Shown here one piece after another: positions 1-6,552 of a DNA stretch of 27,676 nt. Made by a program: the position numbers and the translations under genes. A model generated the notes under the pieces. The model did no database searches, was not told the DNA's origin, and was given only the letters and a program-made list of their open reading frames with translations. Each line of letters starts with the position of its first letter. Position 1 is the first letter of the stretch. Source of the DNA: JAQBQQ01 sp964633955 (GTDB lineage Bacteria; Patescibacteriota; Gracilibacteria; Peribacterales; Peribacteraceae); contig CAZWIA010000012.1 in assembly GCA_964633955.1 (NCBI GenBank), positions 1 to 27,676 on the forward strand, in the 5' to 3' direction.

Positions 1-3
1 CTA

Positions 4-47
4 GGCCCTGTTCCAGCATTGGATTGTTGGAACGGGGCCGTTTTTTG
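4..47 (+). terminator. Rho-independent terminator of an upstream gene
   Basis: GGCCC plus GTTCCA on the left pair with TGGAAC plus GGGCC on the right (one G-T wobble), followed by GTTTTTTG. It ends a transcript that enters from before the window. Confidence 0.85.
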
Positions 48-86
48 TGCTGCTTGCTCGCCAAGGCGGCAGATGTAAAGAATATC

Positions 87-114
87 TTGCTTTGCCGTCT
101 TAGGAGTGTATAGT
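87..114 (+). promoter_or_regulatory. Sigma-70-type promoter, near-leaderless
   Basis: TTGCTT (87-92), a 16-base spacer and TATAGT (109-114). The predicted +1 is near 121, three bases before the ATG at 124. A small inverted repeat (TAGGA at 101-105 with TCCTA at 115-119) flanks the -10 box and could be an operator. Confidence 0.6.
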
Positions 115-123
115 TCCTAGCTA

Positions 124-543
124 ATGGCTACCATGACTCAGGAAAATACTGACAGGCAGGACATGGAGTGTGTGGTGCGCAGGGTCAATGAGGGGAGTGA
201 TGAGGTAGAAGTATACCTTCGCACTATTGGGGGTATTACGTCCATGTCGCGGCAAGAATTAGAAGGCGTGATTGGACCGGTGGAAATGGGGAGGCGGTTT
301 ACGGTGCACGGCTGGCCGGACGCGCCTCTGACACGCGAGAACGTGGAGCTGAAGTTTGATGATCATATGTACCTGGCGATGTTGGATCGGCTGCGTGAAC
401 AGGATGCGGCTCGGCGGGAAACCGAATCTCAGGAGTCAGCTGCAGCTTCTAACGCATCGGTGGTTTCTCAACCACCACAGAAACCAAAGGCGAAACACTC
501 CTGGAATACTATCCGGCGCATGGCCGGAGCGTTGGGGTTCTAA
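124..543 (+). CDS. Hypothetical protein, 139 aa
   Basis: I do not recognise this protein. Residues 1-95 look like a compact alpha/beta domain with mixed charge. Residues 96-125 are rich in Ala, Ser, Gln and Pro and look like a flexible linker. The tail is short and basic (KHSWNTIRRMAGALGF). There is no membrane segment or signal peptide. ATG 124 is chosen because a promoter places +1 about three bases before it; Met4 (133) is the alternative. An AGGAG at 102-106 is 17 bases from ATG 124, too far to be a normal ribosome site. It stands alone between a terminator and the pilin genes. The ORF is firm and the function unknown. Confidence 0.75.
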   Translation: MATMTQENTDRQDMECVVRRVNEGSDEVEVYLRTIGGITSMSRQELEGVIGPVEMGRRFTVHGWPDAPLTRENVELKFDDHMYLAMLDRLREQDAARRETESQESAAASNASVVSQPPQKPKAKHSWNTIRRMAGALGF

Positions 544-605
544 ATCAGCGCGGGATTGAGTCATGCCGCGTCAAGCGCTGGCGGGTGTGTTCCTGCTGCC
601 GCGGC

Positions 606-614
606 TGCTACTAT
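606..614 (+). promoter_or_regulatory. Extended -10 box for leaderless prepilin mRNA
   Basis: TG-c-TACTAT; the last base is 7 nt before the A of ATG 621, so predicted +1 coincides with the start codon. No convincing -35 box is seen. Confidence 0.5.
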
Positions 615-620
615 TGCCTC

Positions 621-1262
621 ATGCGCTTGAAGACCCGTTCCGGCGTCACGCTCATAGAGCTCCTGCTCTTCATTGCGGTGACGGCGCTGGTGGTGTGGGT
701 ATCCATTCCGCTCATGGTGAGCACCGGCACCTCCCAGGTACGGCAGGAGGCGCTGTCCCTGCTGGAACGGACGGGATCGCAGGTGCTGCAGACCGTGGGC
801 CAGAGCGTGCGGGGGGCGGAGCGGCTGTGGGACGTGCCGGCTGGGCAAGCCAATACCGTACTGGCGCTCCAGATGCGCACTGCCGCAGAGGATCCCACCA
901 TCTTTGGACTCAGTGGCACCACACTCCTGTACGCGCGCGGAGTAGATAAGCGCAAACTGACGCCGCCGGGTGTGACGGTGACGGACTTTGTGGTGCGCAA
1001 TACCTCCGGCGTGGGGAGCCGGACGGGCGTGTACCTGCGCTTCACGCTGCGTTACAACCTGCCGCTCTTAAACTCCGGCAGCTACGTCCGGACGTATGAC
1101 ACCAGCTACACGTTCTTCCCGGATGACGTGCTGGCCCAGAAGACGTGCTCCTGCGCGGCGCCCAACTGCACCGCCCAGAACGTCTACCGCTGGAATACGT
1201 GCAGTACCGTGACGCCGTCCGTCTGCGTCCCGGTGGACGATGAGCTCACGTGCGCCCCGTGA
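621..1262 (+). CDS. Prepilin-like (minor pilin / pseudopilin) protein
   Basis: A 213-aa protein starting MRLKTRSG followed by VTLIELLLF. This is a short basic leader, a prepilin-peptidase site after Gly8 (Val replaces the usual Phe at +1), Glu at +5, and one N-terminal hydrophobic helix (about residues 9-30). This class III signal is typical of type IV pilins and minor pseudopilins, which are inserted by the Sec pathway, trimmed by PilD and assembled into a surface fibre. The last 40 residues hold six cysteines, suggesting disulfides outside the membrane. The frame is open upstream to a GTG at 585, but that would add a Cys-rich stretch before the leader. ATG 621 is preferred because TGcTACTAT (606-614) puts +1 exactly on it. 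It is followed by the major-type pilin. No assembly ATPase or PilC is present here. Confidence 0.8.
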   Translation: MRLKTRSGVTLIELLLFIAVTALVVWVSIPLMVSTGTSQVRQEALSLLERTGSQVLQTVGQSVRGAERLWDVPAGQANTVLALQMRTAAEDPTIFGLSGTTLLYARGVDKRKLTPPGVTVTDFVVRNTSGVGSRTGVYLRFTLRYNLPLLNSGSYVRTYDTSYTFFPDDVLAQKTCSCAAPNCTAQNVYRWNTCSTVTPSVCVPVDDELTCAP

Positions 1263-1339
1263 TTCCGTCCGCGCGCACGGCGAACGCGCGGAACCTCTGC
1301 GTCAAGCCAAAAGCGTCACCGGCAGCCCGGGGCCGCTGG

Positions 1340-1345
1340 TACACT
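1340..1345 (+). promoter_or_regulatory. Candidate extended -10 box for the pilin gene
   Basis: TG at 1337-1338, one base, then TACACT (1340-1345). It would give a leader of about 50 nt that is pyrimidine-rich and has no Shine-Dalgarno sequence before ATG 1404. Confidence 0.4.
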
Positions 1346-1403
1346 CCGCTGCCAGACGGCTCTTGCCGTTCCCATTTTCCCTCCCTCTTTCCCCTTCACT
1401 CTT

Positions 1404-1949
1404 ATGGATATCCGCTCTCTCCTGAAGAGGCGGGCTCGCGCAGGGTTCACCCTCATCGAGCTCCTCCTCGTCATCGGGATCATTGCCATTCTGGCCTCCA
1501 TCGTCATTGTGGCCATCAACCCCAACCGCCAGCTGGGGCAGTCCAGGGACGCGCAGCGCCGGTCAGACGTGAACACGCTGCTCAATGCCATCTACCAGTA
1601 CTCGATCGACAACAACGGTCAGCTGCCCGGCGTACTGTCTGGTGCTGGCCTTGCCACGGGAACGAACTGCACCAACTCCACGGGGTGCTTCATCTGTATG
1701 GACACGGCTTGCCGCGCAAATACGTCTACTATTGGCCCCAAGGCCGCTCTGGCCCGCTTCCTCACGGGTTCCTACGTGGTGGCCATGCCGCAGGATCCGC
1801 GTCTCCGTGGGCTCTCCACGGCTTCCGGCGGTATTACCGGCTACAAGGTGTTCAAGGACACCACCGGCCGCATCACGGTCTGGGCGCCGTACGCCGAGCA
1901 GGAGACGGGTGGCAACAAGGACACCGCTATGATCAAGGTGACCCGCTAA
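1404..1949 (+). CDS. Type IV pilin (prepilin), major-subunit type
   Basis: A 181-aa class III prepilin. The leader MDIRSLLKRRARAG is basic; cleavage is predicted after Gly14 at GFTLIELLLVIGIIAILAS, with the conserved Glu at +5. A long N-terminal hydrophobic helix is followed by a region (AINPNRQLGQSRDAQRRSDV) and a globular domain with DNNGQLP, a pattern common in CPR pilins. By family, PilD cleaves it and it polymerises into a pilus for attachment or DNA uptake; host-cell contact is often proposed in CPR bacteria, but that is inference here. It follows the minor pilin by 141 bases and has its own terminator. No Shine-Dalgarno sequence is visible. Confidence 0.9.
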   Translation: MDIRSLLKRRARAGFTLIELLLVIGIIAILASIVIVAINPNRQLGQSRDAQRRSDVNTLLNAIYQYSIDNNGQLPGVLSGAGLATGTNCTNSTGCFICMDTACRANTSTIGPKAALARFLTGSYVVAMPQDPRLRGLSTASGGITGYKVFKDTTGRITVWAPYAEQETGGNKDTAMIKVTR

Positions 1950-1970
1950 TCCTCCAGTCGCTCTTTCTGG

Positions 1971-1998
1971 AAAACCCCTCTCCGGAGGGGTTTTTCTT
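1971..1998 (+). terminator. Rho-independent terminator after the pilin gene
   Basis: AAAA-CCCCTC, loop TCCG, GAGGGG-TTTTT-CTTT. It lies 22 bases after the pilin stop codon. Confidence 0.9.
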
Positions 1999-2077
1999 TG
2001 TTCTTCCGGGGCGGGCGTCCCGCAGCGGAATCGCCCGATCCTGCCGTCCCGCGGCGGTGGCAGGAAAGGGCAAATTC

Positions 2078-2086
2078 TGCTATACT
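2078..2086 (+). promoter_or_regulatory. Extended -10 promoter of the histidine kinase
   Basis: TG-c-TATACT. Predicted +1 is near 2093, leaving about 13 bases (no Shine-Dalgarno) before ATG 2106. Confidence 0.65.
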
Positions 2087-2105
2087 ATCTAGAAAAACCC
2101 ATCCC

Positions 2106-3662
2106 ATGCCCGCCTCCCCCTCCGCCAACCCTGATCAGAGGCTGCCGCCGGTCCGGCGGCCCATCCAGCGGCGCATGATCCGCGCGTCGGTGATCGTGGC
2201 GGGGTTCAGCATTGCGGTCACGGCGCTGTTTGTCATGGGCATCCTCAGCCAGCAGCTGACCCAGACTGCCATCCTCCACCAGGAGGACCTGGCGATCGAC
2301 CTGGTAGGGTTCGCGCAGCAGCTCATCACGGTGAGCGTGCTCCTCATGCTCTGCTCCGGCATGGTGGGCTACTTCCTGGCCAAATCCATCGCGTGGCCGC
2401 TCAGGCGGCTTACGGACGTGCTGCGGCAGCTGAATCCCGGCCACTGGCTCTTTGCCCGGTCAGTCCGGACCGGGGATGAGGTGGAAGTCTTAGATCACGT
2501 GATTGCGGATCTCACGGCCCGCCTGAAGCAGACGTATGATCACTTGGAGGAGCTGGTAGCCGAACGCACGGCGGAGCTAGCCAAGGAGTATGCCCGGGAT
2601 AGAGCCATTCTGGAATCGATCGACTCCGGCGTGCTCTCCCTGGATCACCTGGGGCAGGTGATGGACGCCAACCCGGCCGCCATCCGGCTTCTGGGGTATG
2701 CGGAGGCGGAGCTCATCGGCACGCCGGCGGAGGAGGTGCTGAGGCTCCAGACGCACAAGGCGCAGCGCGCGCCGGACACCCATCCGGTGGCGCTGTGCTT
2801 GAAGACAGGCCAGCCCTACCGGTCCAACGCCACCATGCGCCTGAGCCTCCTGAAGAAGGACCAGAGCCTGTTGCCGGTGATCCTGGCCGTCACGCCGCTC
2901 ACGCTGGATGGCGGAGTGTCCGGGGCCATTGTGCTCTTCCAGGACGTGACGGAGGACCGGCAGATTGACTACATGAAGTCTGAGTTCATCACGCTGGCCA
3001 GCCACCAGCTGCGCACGCCGCTCTCCGCCGTGCGGTGGAACCTGGAGCTCTTCAATGCGGAGGGCATCTCCCTCACGGATGACCAGCGGGCGTTTCTCAT
3101 GGAGATCGATGCATCTTCCAAGCGCATGGCGGCCGTGCTGGACGAGCTCCTGCACGCGGCGCGCCTTGAGGAGGAGAACTACGCCGCGTCCCGCCAGGAT
3201 GTGGCGGTGCTGCCGCTGGTGCGCGGCGCGGCGGACGCGTTCGCGTCCGCGGCGGACCAGGCGGGCATCACGCTGAAGACGGAGCTGCCGGAGGCGCCGG
3301 TGACGCTCTCCACGGATCCCACGCTCTTGCAGATCATCCTCCAGAATCTGCTGGGGAACGCCATCAAGTACTCCCGCCGCGGCGGAGAGGTTATGGTGCG
3401 TGTGGCCAGGCGGGATGACCGGCTGCAGATCAGCGTGCAGGACCAGGGCATGGGGATTCCGGTGGCGGAGCAGGGGCGGGTGTTCCAGAAATTCTTCCGG
3501 GCCAGGAACGTGCGCAAGGAAGACACGGATGGCACGGGCCTGGGGCTCTACATCAGCAAGCGGTCTCTGGAGAGCCTGGGCGGCTCGATCGGGTTCCAGA
3601 GCCAGGAGGGCAAGGGCAGCACGTTCATCGTCTCGCTGCCACTGAAGGAAAAGAAGGCCTAA
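2106..3662 (+). CDS. Membrane sensor histidine kinase (HAMP-PAS-HisKA-HATPase)
   Basis: A 518-aa inner-membrane kinase. Two hydrophobic helices (about 25-47 and 68-90) flank a short outside loop, then HAMP (about 90-145), a short coiled coil, and a PAS domain (about 165-275, with NPAAIRLLGY). The HisKA dimerisation box has the phospho-acceptor in SHQLRTPLSA (His300). The HATPase domain shows the N box NLLGNAIKYS, G1 DQGMGIP, F box FQKFF and G2 GTGLGLYISK. All catalytic boxes look intact, and the order resembles VicK/PhoR-type kinases. The frame extends up to 1998, but that part is terminator and promoter DNA; ATG 2106 follows a TGcTATACT box. The likely partner is the receiver protein at 4602, across rnpB and a tRNA; the pairing is inferred from proximity only. 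The signal is unknown. Confidence 0.92.
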   Translation: MPASPSANPDQRLPPVRRPIQRRMIRASVIVAGFSIAVTALFVMGILSQQLTQTAILHQEDLAIDLVGFAQQLITVSVLLMLCSGMVGYFLAKSIAWPLRRLTDVLRQLNPGHWLFARSVRTGDEVEVLDHVIADLTARLKQTYDHLEELVAERTAELAKEYARDRAILESIDSGVLSLDHLGQVMDANPAAIRLLGYAEAELIGTPAEEVLRLQTHKAQRAPDTHPVALCLKTGQPYRSNATMRLSLLKKDQSLLPVILAVTPLTLDGGVSGAIVLFQDVTEDRQIDYMKSEFITLASHQLRTPLSAVRWNLELFNAEGISLTDDQRAFLMEIDASSKRMAAVLDELLHAARLEEENYAASRQDVAVLPLVRGAADAFASAADQAGITLKTELPEAPVTLSTDPTLLQIILQNLLGNAIKYSRRGGEVMVRVARRDDRLQISVQDQGMGIPVAEQGRVFQKFFRARNVRKEDTDGTGLGLYISKRSLESLGGSIGFQSQEGKGSTFIVSLPLKEKKA

Positions 3663-3666
3663 GGAG

Positions 3667-3735
3667 TTTCAGGTTACTGGTTACGAGTTACCGGTTCAGC
3701 CCATTCAACCTGCAACTGGAAACTCGTGACTGAAT
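3667..3735. repeat. Degenerate intergenic repeat
   Basis: Near-repeated units (GGTTACTGGTTACGAGTTACCGGTT, read as overlapping GGTTAC/GAGTTAC words, and CAACTGGAAACTCGTGACTG) with partial inverted symmetry. This resembles the other short repeats between genes in the window. No gene is seen. Confidence 0.4.
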
Positions 3736-3745
3736 CATTCTTTCA

Positions 3746-3773
3746 CAAAAAAGAGAAGCGTATGCTTCTCTCT
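3746..3773 (-). terminator. Rho-independent terminator of rnpB
   Basis: Read on the minus strand: AGAGAAGC, loop ATAC, GCTTCTCT, then TTTTTT. It follows directly after the 3' strand of RNase P helix P1. The stem is symmetric, but only the minus direction has a good T run. Confidence 0.85.
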
Positions 3774-4173
3774 TTAGCCTGCGCCTTCATACGCCGGATT
3801 CTGTTCCGGCGCCTTGCGGCGCCGGAGGCGATCATCTCTCTCGGTCCGCGATCGCTCGCGGACTCAAGCGGAGGCGTGCGCGGCGCGGCGGAACCACCGC
3901 GATGCCCGCGCACCCAAATCCTCCTTGCACCACCCAGAGTTTGCCACCAAGCGATCGAAGACCGCCTGCGCTCCTTTGCGGAGCCGTTTCACATGCCCCG
4001 AGGGGCTCGTCTCTGTGGTACTGGTCCTCATCCGCCTTTACCTGATATGTGACGGACGGGTGGGCGTTACCCACTGGGCGTTCCAGGCTTGCCGTGAGGC
4101 GAAGCTCAATGGTGTCCGGACGTTCCTCGACGCGGACGGAGATCCGCCGCGGCGCGATCGCCGAAGGAGCAGT
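3774..4173 (-). ncRNA. rnpB: RNase P RNA (class A)
   Basis: The catalytic RNA that trims the 5' leader from pre-tRNAs. On the minus strand, 4128-4114 reads GAGGAACGTCCGGAC, matching the conserved 5' P4 block (GAGGAAAGTCCGGGC in E. coli). Positions 3804-3789 read ACAGAATCCGGCGTAT, matching the 3' P4 block (ACAGAACCCGGCTTAT). Between them are the expected landmarks: GGCAAACTCTGGGTGGTGCAAGG and CGCTTGAGTCCGCGAGCGATCGCGGACC, both clearly alignable to E. coli M1 RNA. Helix P1 forms from CTGCTCCTTC (4172-4163) and GAAGGCGCAG (3788-3779) with one mismatch, fixing both ends near a length of 400 nt. A consensus promoter and terminator bracket it. Open frames over this stretch on both strands are not genes. 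Confidence 0.95.
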
Positions 4174-4179
4174 AATTTC

Positions 4180-4207
4180 ATTTTACATCTATTGTGGGTT
4201 TGTGCAA
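4180..4207 (-). promoter_or_regulatory. rnpB promoter
   Basis: Minus strand: TTGCAC (4207-4202), a 16-base spacer and TAAAAT (4185-4180). Predicted +1 at about 4173 is one base before the first base of helix P1, which cross-validates both calls. Confidence 0.8.
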
Positions 4208-4230
4208 GGAATAGGGCCAACGGGATTAAA

Positions 4231-4285
4231 TTGATAATTGATAATGGATAATTGATAATTTATCGGATTCCTTGAGAAATCCGAT
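4231..4285. repeat. AT-rich GATAATT repeat plus hairpin
   Basis: Four overlapping copies of a GATAATT/GATAATG word (4231-4264), followed by ATCGGATT and AATCCGAT facing each other across a short loop (about 4262-4285). Composition differs sharply from the GC-rich surroundings. It lies just upstream of the rnpB promoter. Confidence 0.6.
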
Positions 4286-4288
4286 CAT

Positions 4289-4345
4289 GCCGCCGTAGCT
4301 CCCGCCTTCGTCAGCCTGCGGCTGACTACGGACGGGCAGGCAGGG
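4289..4345. repeat. Repeat with a 13-base copy of the tRNA-Thr 5' end
   Basis: 4289-4301 (GCCGCCGTAGCTC) is identical to the first 13 bases of the tRNA at 4373. It is followed by a GTCAGCC-TGC-GGCTGAC hairpin and a GGGCAGGCAGGGG tail. No tRNA fold follows the copy, so it is a repeat or a relic. Confidence 0.6.
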
Positions 4346-4372
4346 GTAGATCATGCTTCTTTCAGTCATCGT

Positions 4373-4447
4373 GCCGCCGTAGCTCAGGGGTAGAGCAACG
4401 CACTTGTAATGCGTGGGTCGGGAGTTCGACTCTCCCCGGCGGCTCCA
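4373..4447 (+). tRNA. tRNA-Thr (anticodon TGT)
   Basis: A complete 75-base cloverleaf. The acceptor GCCGCCG pairs with CGGCGGC (4437-4443), with discriminator T and an encoded CCA (4445-4447). The D arm is GCTC/GAGC. The anticodon stem ACGCA/TGCGT closes loop CTTGTAA with TGT at 4405-4407, reading ACA and other ACN threonine codons. The T arm carries GTTCGAC. No intron is present. Confidence 0.97.
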
Positions 4448-4550
4448 TTCGGCTTCGTGCCTGCGGGCACTACGCCGCAATGTTCGCTTTTTCGCTCGCT
4501 GCGAGCTGAATGCCCGCCGCCAATCCGCTTGCGTTGATGGACGGGTGGGG
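4448..4550. repeat. Intergenic hairpin mosaic after tRNA-Thr
   Basis: Two short palindromes, GTGCC-TGCG-GGCAC and GCTCGC-T-GCGAGC, in a non-coding spacer. No gene is seen here. A weak TTGCGT (4529-4534), 16 bases, TACCGT (4551-4556) pair at its edge may be the promoter of the receiver gene. Confidence 0.45.
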
Positions 4551-4601
4551 TACCGTCTAAGCGATCGGATCCGTTGCTTGCGTTCCGTTGCTGTTCCTCC
4601 C

Positions 4602-4970
4602 ATGCCCCAGAAGCGCCTCCTCATAGCCGATGACGACCAGGTGTTCACCAAGCTCCTGGCGCTGGAGTTTGAGCAGCAGGACGCGGATGTGGAGCTCTTA
4701 GTGGCGGACAACGGCCGGCAGGCTCTGGATCTGATCCAGGCCAGCCCGCCGGATCTCCTCCTCTTAGATCTGCGCATGCCGATCGAAGACGGCTTCCTGG
4801 TACTGGAGAAGCTCAAGGGCGTCCATGCGGACTTGCCGGTGATCGTCATGACCCACTTCCGGAATGATGATTTCCTCAACCGCTGCAGGCAGCTGGGCGC
4901 GATCGAATACCTGGTGAAGGGGGACCTGCGGATTGACCAGATGGTGGGGAAGGTGCTGGCGCATCTGTGA
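4602..4970 (+). CDS. Single-domain response regulator (receiver only)
   Basis: A 122-aa CheY-like receiver without an output domain. The acidic pocket is DDD near residues 10-12, the phospho-acceptor Asp is in LLLLDLRMP, the switch Thr is in IVMTHF, and the conserved Lys is in YLVKGD. It should take phosphate from a histidine kinase, the nearest being at 2106, and act by protein-protein contact or phosphorelay. The frame is open back into the tRNA (to 4413), which cannot be coding; ATG 4602 gives the normal N-terminus (MPQKRLLIADDD). There is no Shine-Dalgarno sequence. The stop codon abuts a heptamer repeat. Confidence 0.9.
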   Translation: MPQKRLLIADDDQVFTKLLALEFEQQDADVELLVADNGRQALDLIQASPPDLLLLDLRMPIEDGFLVLEKLKGVHADLPVIVMTHFRNDDFLNRCRQLGAIEYLVKGDLRIDQMVGKVLAHL

Positions 4971-5012
4971 GTGGTCAGTGGTCAGTGGTCAGTGGTCAGT
5001 GGTCAGTGGTCA
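4971..5012. repeat. Tandem repeat, six copies of GTGGTCA
   Basis: Six perfect head-to-tail heptamers start on the base after the receiver's stop codon. The same word family recurs inside secA at 15858-15935. Confidence 0.95.
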
Positions 5013-5047
5013 GTTCATGCTAGGCCTAGCAGACGCGTGTTCTGTAG

Positions 5048-5053
5048 TACACT
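5048..5053 (+). promoter_or_regulatory. -10 box for leaderless sugar-transferase mRNA
   Basis: TACACT, ending 7 bases before the A of ATG 5060. No clear -35 box is seen. Confidence 0.45.
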
Positions 5054-5059
5054 GGGCGC

Positions 5060-6454
5060 ATGAAGCGGCTGGATGCCATGGTGAGCGTACTGCGGGTGCC
5101 TCTGGACGCGGTGGCGGCGTGCGCGGCGCTCCTCCTCAGCTACCGCCTGCGGGAGGCGCAAATAGACCTGCTGCCCGGGGTGCAGCTCCTGGAGCCGGCG
5201 CAGTCCCTGCCGCCGCTCCCGGCGTACGTGAGCGGCTTTGTGCTGCCGGCTGTGGCAGTCTTCCTCCTCATTGGAGCGTTGCTGGGCCTCTATGCCATCC
5301 GCACCACGCGGAGCGCCTGGAGCGAGGTGGGGGCGGTGCTGGCGGCCGTGGCGCTGTGGCTGGTGACGATTGTGGGCTGGTACACGCTGGTGCGGCAGCA
5401 GCTCTTCTACTCCCGTGCCATTCTGGCCACGTCCGCCATGTTCCTGGCTGCGTTCCTGCTCCTGGGCCGGTCGGCACTGGTGCTCTGGGAGCGGTCATTG
5501 CTGCGCCTGGGGGCCGGGCGGGTGGTGACGGTGTCCGTGGGATCCCAGGCGCTTAAGGGCATTGCGCGGCGGATCCTGGAGGGAGACAGCCGCTACGCCT
5601 ACGTGGGCCATGTGGCGGATCTGGCGGGGTTGGAAGAACTGCTCGCAGGGCAAGCGGTGGATCTGGTCCTCCAGACGGATCCGCATCCCAGCGCGGAGGA
5701 GACCGTCCGGCTCATCGATGCCTGCCGCAGCCGGCACATCGGCTACGGGTTCCTGCCGCCGGTCCTGGCGGACGTGCCGCACCTCCTGCGGGTGGAGCGG
5801 ATCGGCATCTTGCCGGTCATGCGCTTCCAGCCAACGCCGCTGGACGGCTGGGGGAGCATTGCCAAGCGCGTGTTTGATATCCTGCTGAGCCTTGCTCTGC
5901 TCATCCTCCTCTCCCCGCTCCTGCTCGCAATCAGCCTTCTCATCTGGCTCACGAGCGGCTGGCCGGTGCTCTACGTCTCCCGCCGCGCGGGGCAGCACGG
6001 CCGGGGCCTGGTGCCGGTCCTGAAGTTCCGGTCCATGGTCCGGGATGCCGATCGGCAGAAAGCGGAGCTCCTCTCCCGTAACCACCGCCGGGATGGTCCG
6101 CTCTTCAAGGTGAAGGATGATCCGCGCGTGACGCCCATCGGCCGGGTGCTCCGGCGCCTCTCCCTGGATGAGCTGCCGCAGCTTCTGAACGTGCTCCTGG
6201 GCCACCTGTCCCTGGTGGGCCCCCGCCCGCACCTGCCGGAGGAGGTGTCCCGCTACACCCCGGAGCAGCGGCGCGTCTTTGCCGTGAAGCCGGGCATGAC
6301 GGGGCTGCCGCAGGTCTCCGGCCGGTCAGACCTGACATTTGCGGAGGAGGCGCGCCTGGACCAGCAGTACGTGGAGGAGTGGTCTATCTGGCTGGACCTG
6401 TGGATCCTGTGGCGCACTGTATGGGTAGTGCTGGCCCGGAGGGGGGCGGATTGA
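5060..6454 (+). CDS. Polyprenyl-phosphate sugar-1-phosphate transferase
   Basis: A 464-aa membrane enzyme of the WbaP/WcaJ class (Bac_transf, PF02397). The N-terminal half has about four to five hydrophobic helices (residues 10-150) and a nucleotide-fold-like middle segment. The C-terminal catalytic domain begins at KRVFDILLSLALLILLSP and contains KFRSMVRDAD, DPRVTPIGRVLRRLSLDELP (the catalytic Asp-Glu pair), the GHLSLVGPRP signature and VKPGMTGLPQVSGRS. By family it transfers a sugar phosphate from UDP-sugar to undecaprenyl phosphate, the first step of surface polysaccharide or glycan synthesis at the cytoplasmic face. The sugar cannot be told. ATG 5060 is chosen because it sits 7 bases after TACACT and precedes the first helix. 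Confidence 0.93.
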   Translation: MKRLDAMVSVLRVPLDAVAACAALLLSYRLREAQIDLLPGVQLLEPAQSLPPLPAYVSGFVLPAVAVFLLIGALLGLYAIRTTRSAWSEVGAVLAAVALWLVTIVGWYTLVRQQLFYSRAILATSAMFLAAFLLLGRSALVLWERSLLRLGAGRVVTVSVGSQALKGIARRILEGDSRYAYVGHVADLAGLEELLAGQAVDLVLQTDPHPSAEETVRLIDACRSRHIGYGFLPPVLADVPHLLRVERIGILPVMRFQPTPLDGWGSIAKRVFDILLSLALLILLSPLLLAISLLIWLTSGWPVLYVSRRAGQHGRGLVPVLKFRSMVRDADRQKAELLSRNHRRDGPLFKVKDDPRVTPIGRVLRRLSLDELPQLLNVLLGHLSLVGPRPHLPEEVSRYTPEQRRVFAVKPGMTGLPQVSGRSDLTFAEEARLDQQYVEEWSIWLDLWILWRTVWVVLARRGAD

Positions 6455-6469
6455 CAAAGTAAATTTACT
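6451..6469 (+). promoter_or_regulatory. TTGACA box overlapping palindrome AGTAAATTTACT
   Basis: A consensus -35 hexamer (6451-6456) runs into a perfect 12-base palindrome (6458-6469). No matching -10 box was found at 16-18 bases, so the promoter is unproven; the palindrome is an operator candidate for the gene at 6553. Confidence 0.4.
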
Positions 6470-6552
6470 ATTACACCATAGAGTCAGTTCTTTGACCGAC
6501 CGGCACAGGGCCGATCGGACACTTGAGCCGCTTTAGACAGAAAGGAGCGTCC

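Noticed and set aside
1998..2105. N-terminal extension of the histidine kinase
   Set aside because: It starts at the pilin terminator and spans the kinase promoter.
3814..4251. 145-codon plus-strand frame and an 80-codon minus frame
   Set aside because: Both overlie RNase P RNA, whose conserved blocks explain the sequence.
4971..5012. CRISPR-like array
   Set aside because: Seven-base units without spacers; this is a tandem repeat.
5495..6232. 245-codon minus-strand open frame
   Set aside because: Antisense to the sugar transferase catalytic domain, whose motifs are unambiguous.
6451..6480. Complete sigma-70 promoter from TTGACA at 6451
   Set aside because: No acceptable -10 hexamer at 15-19 bases; kept only as a palindrome.
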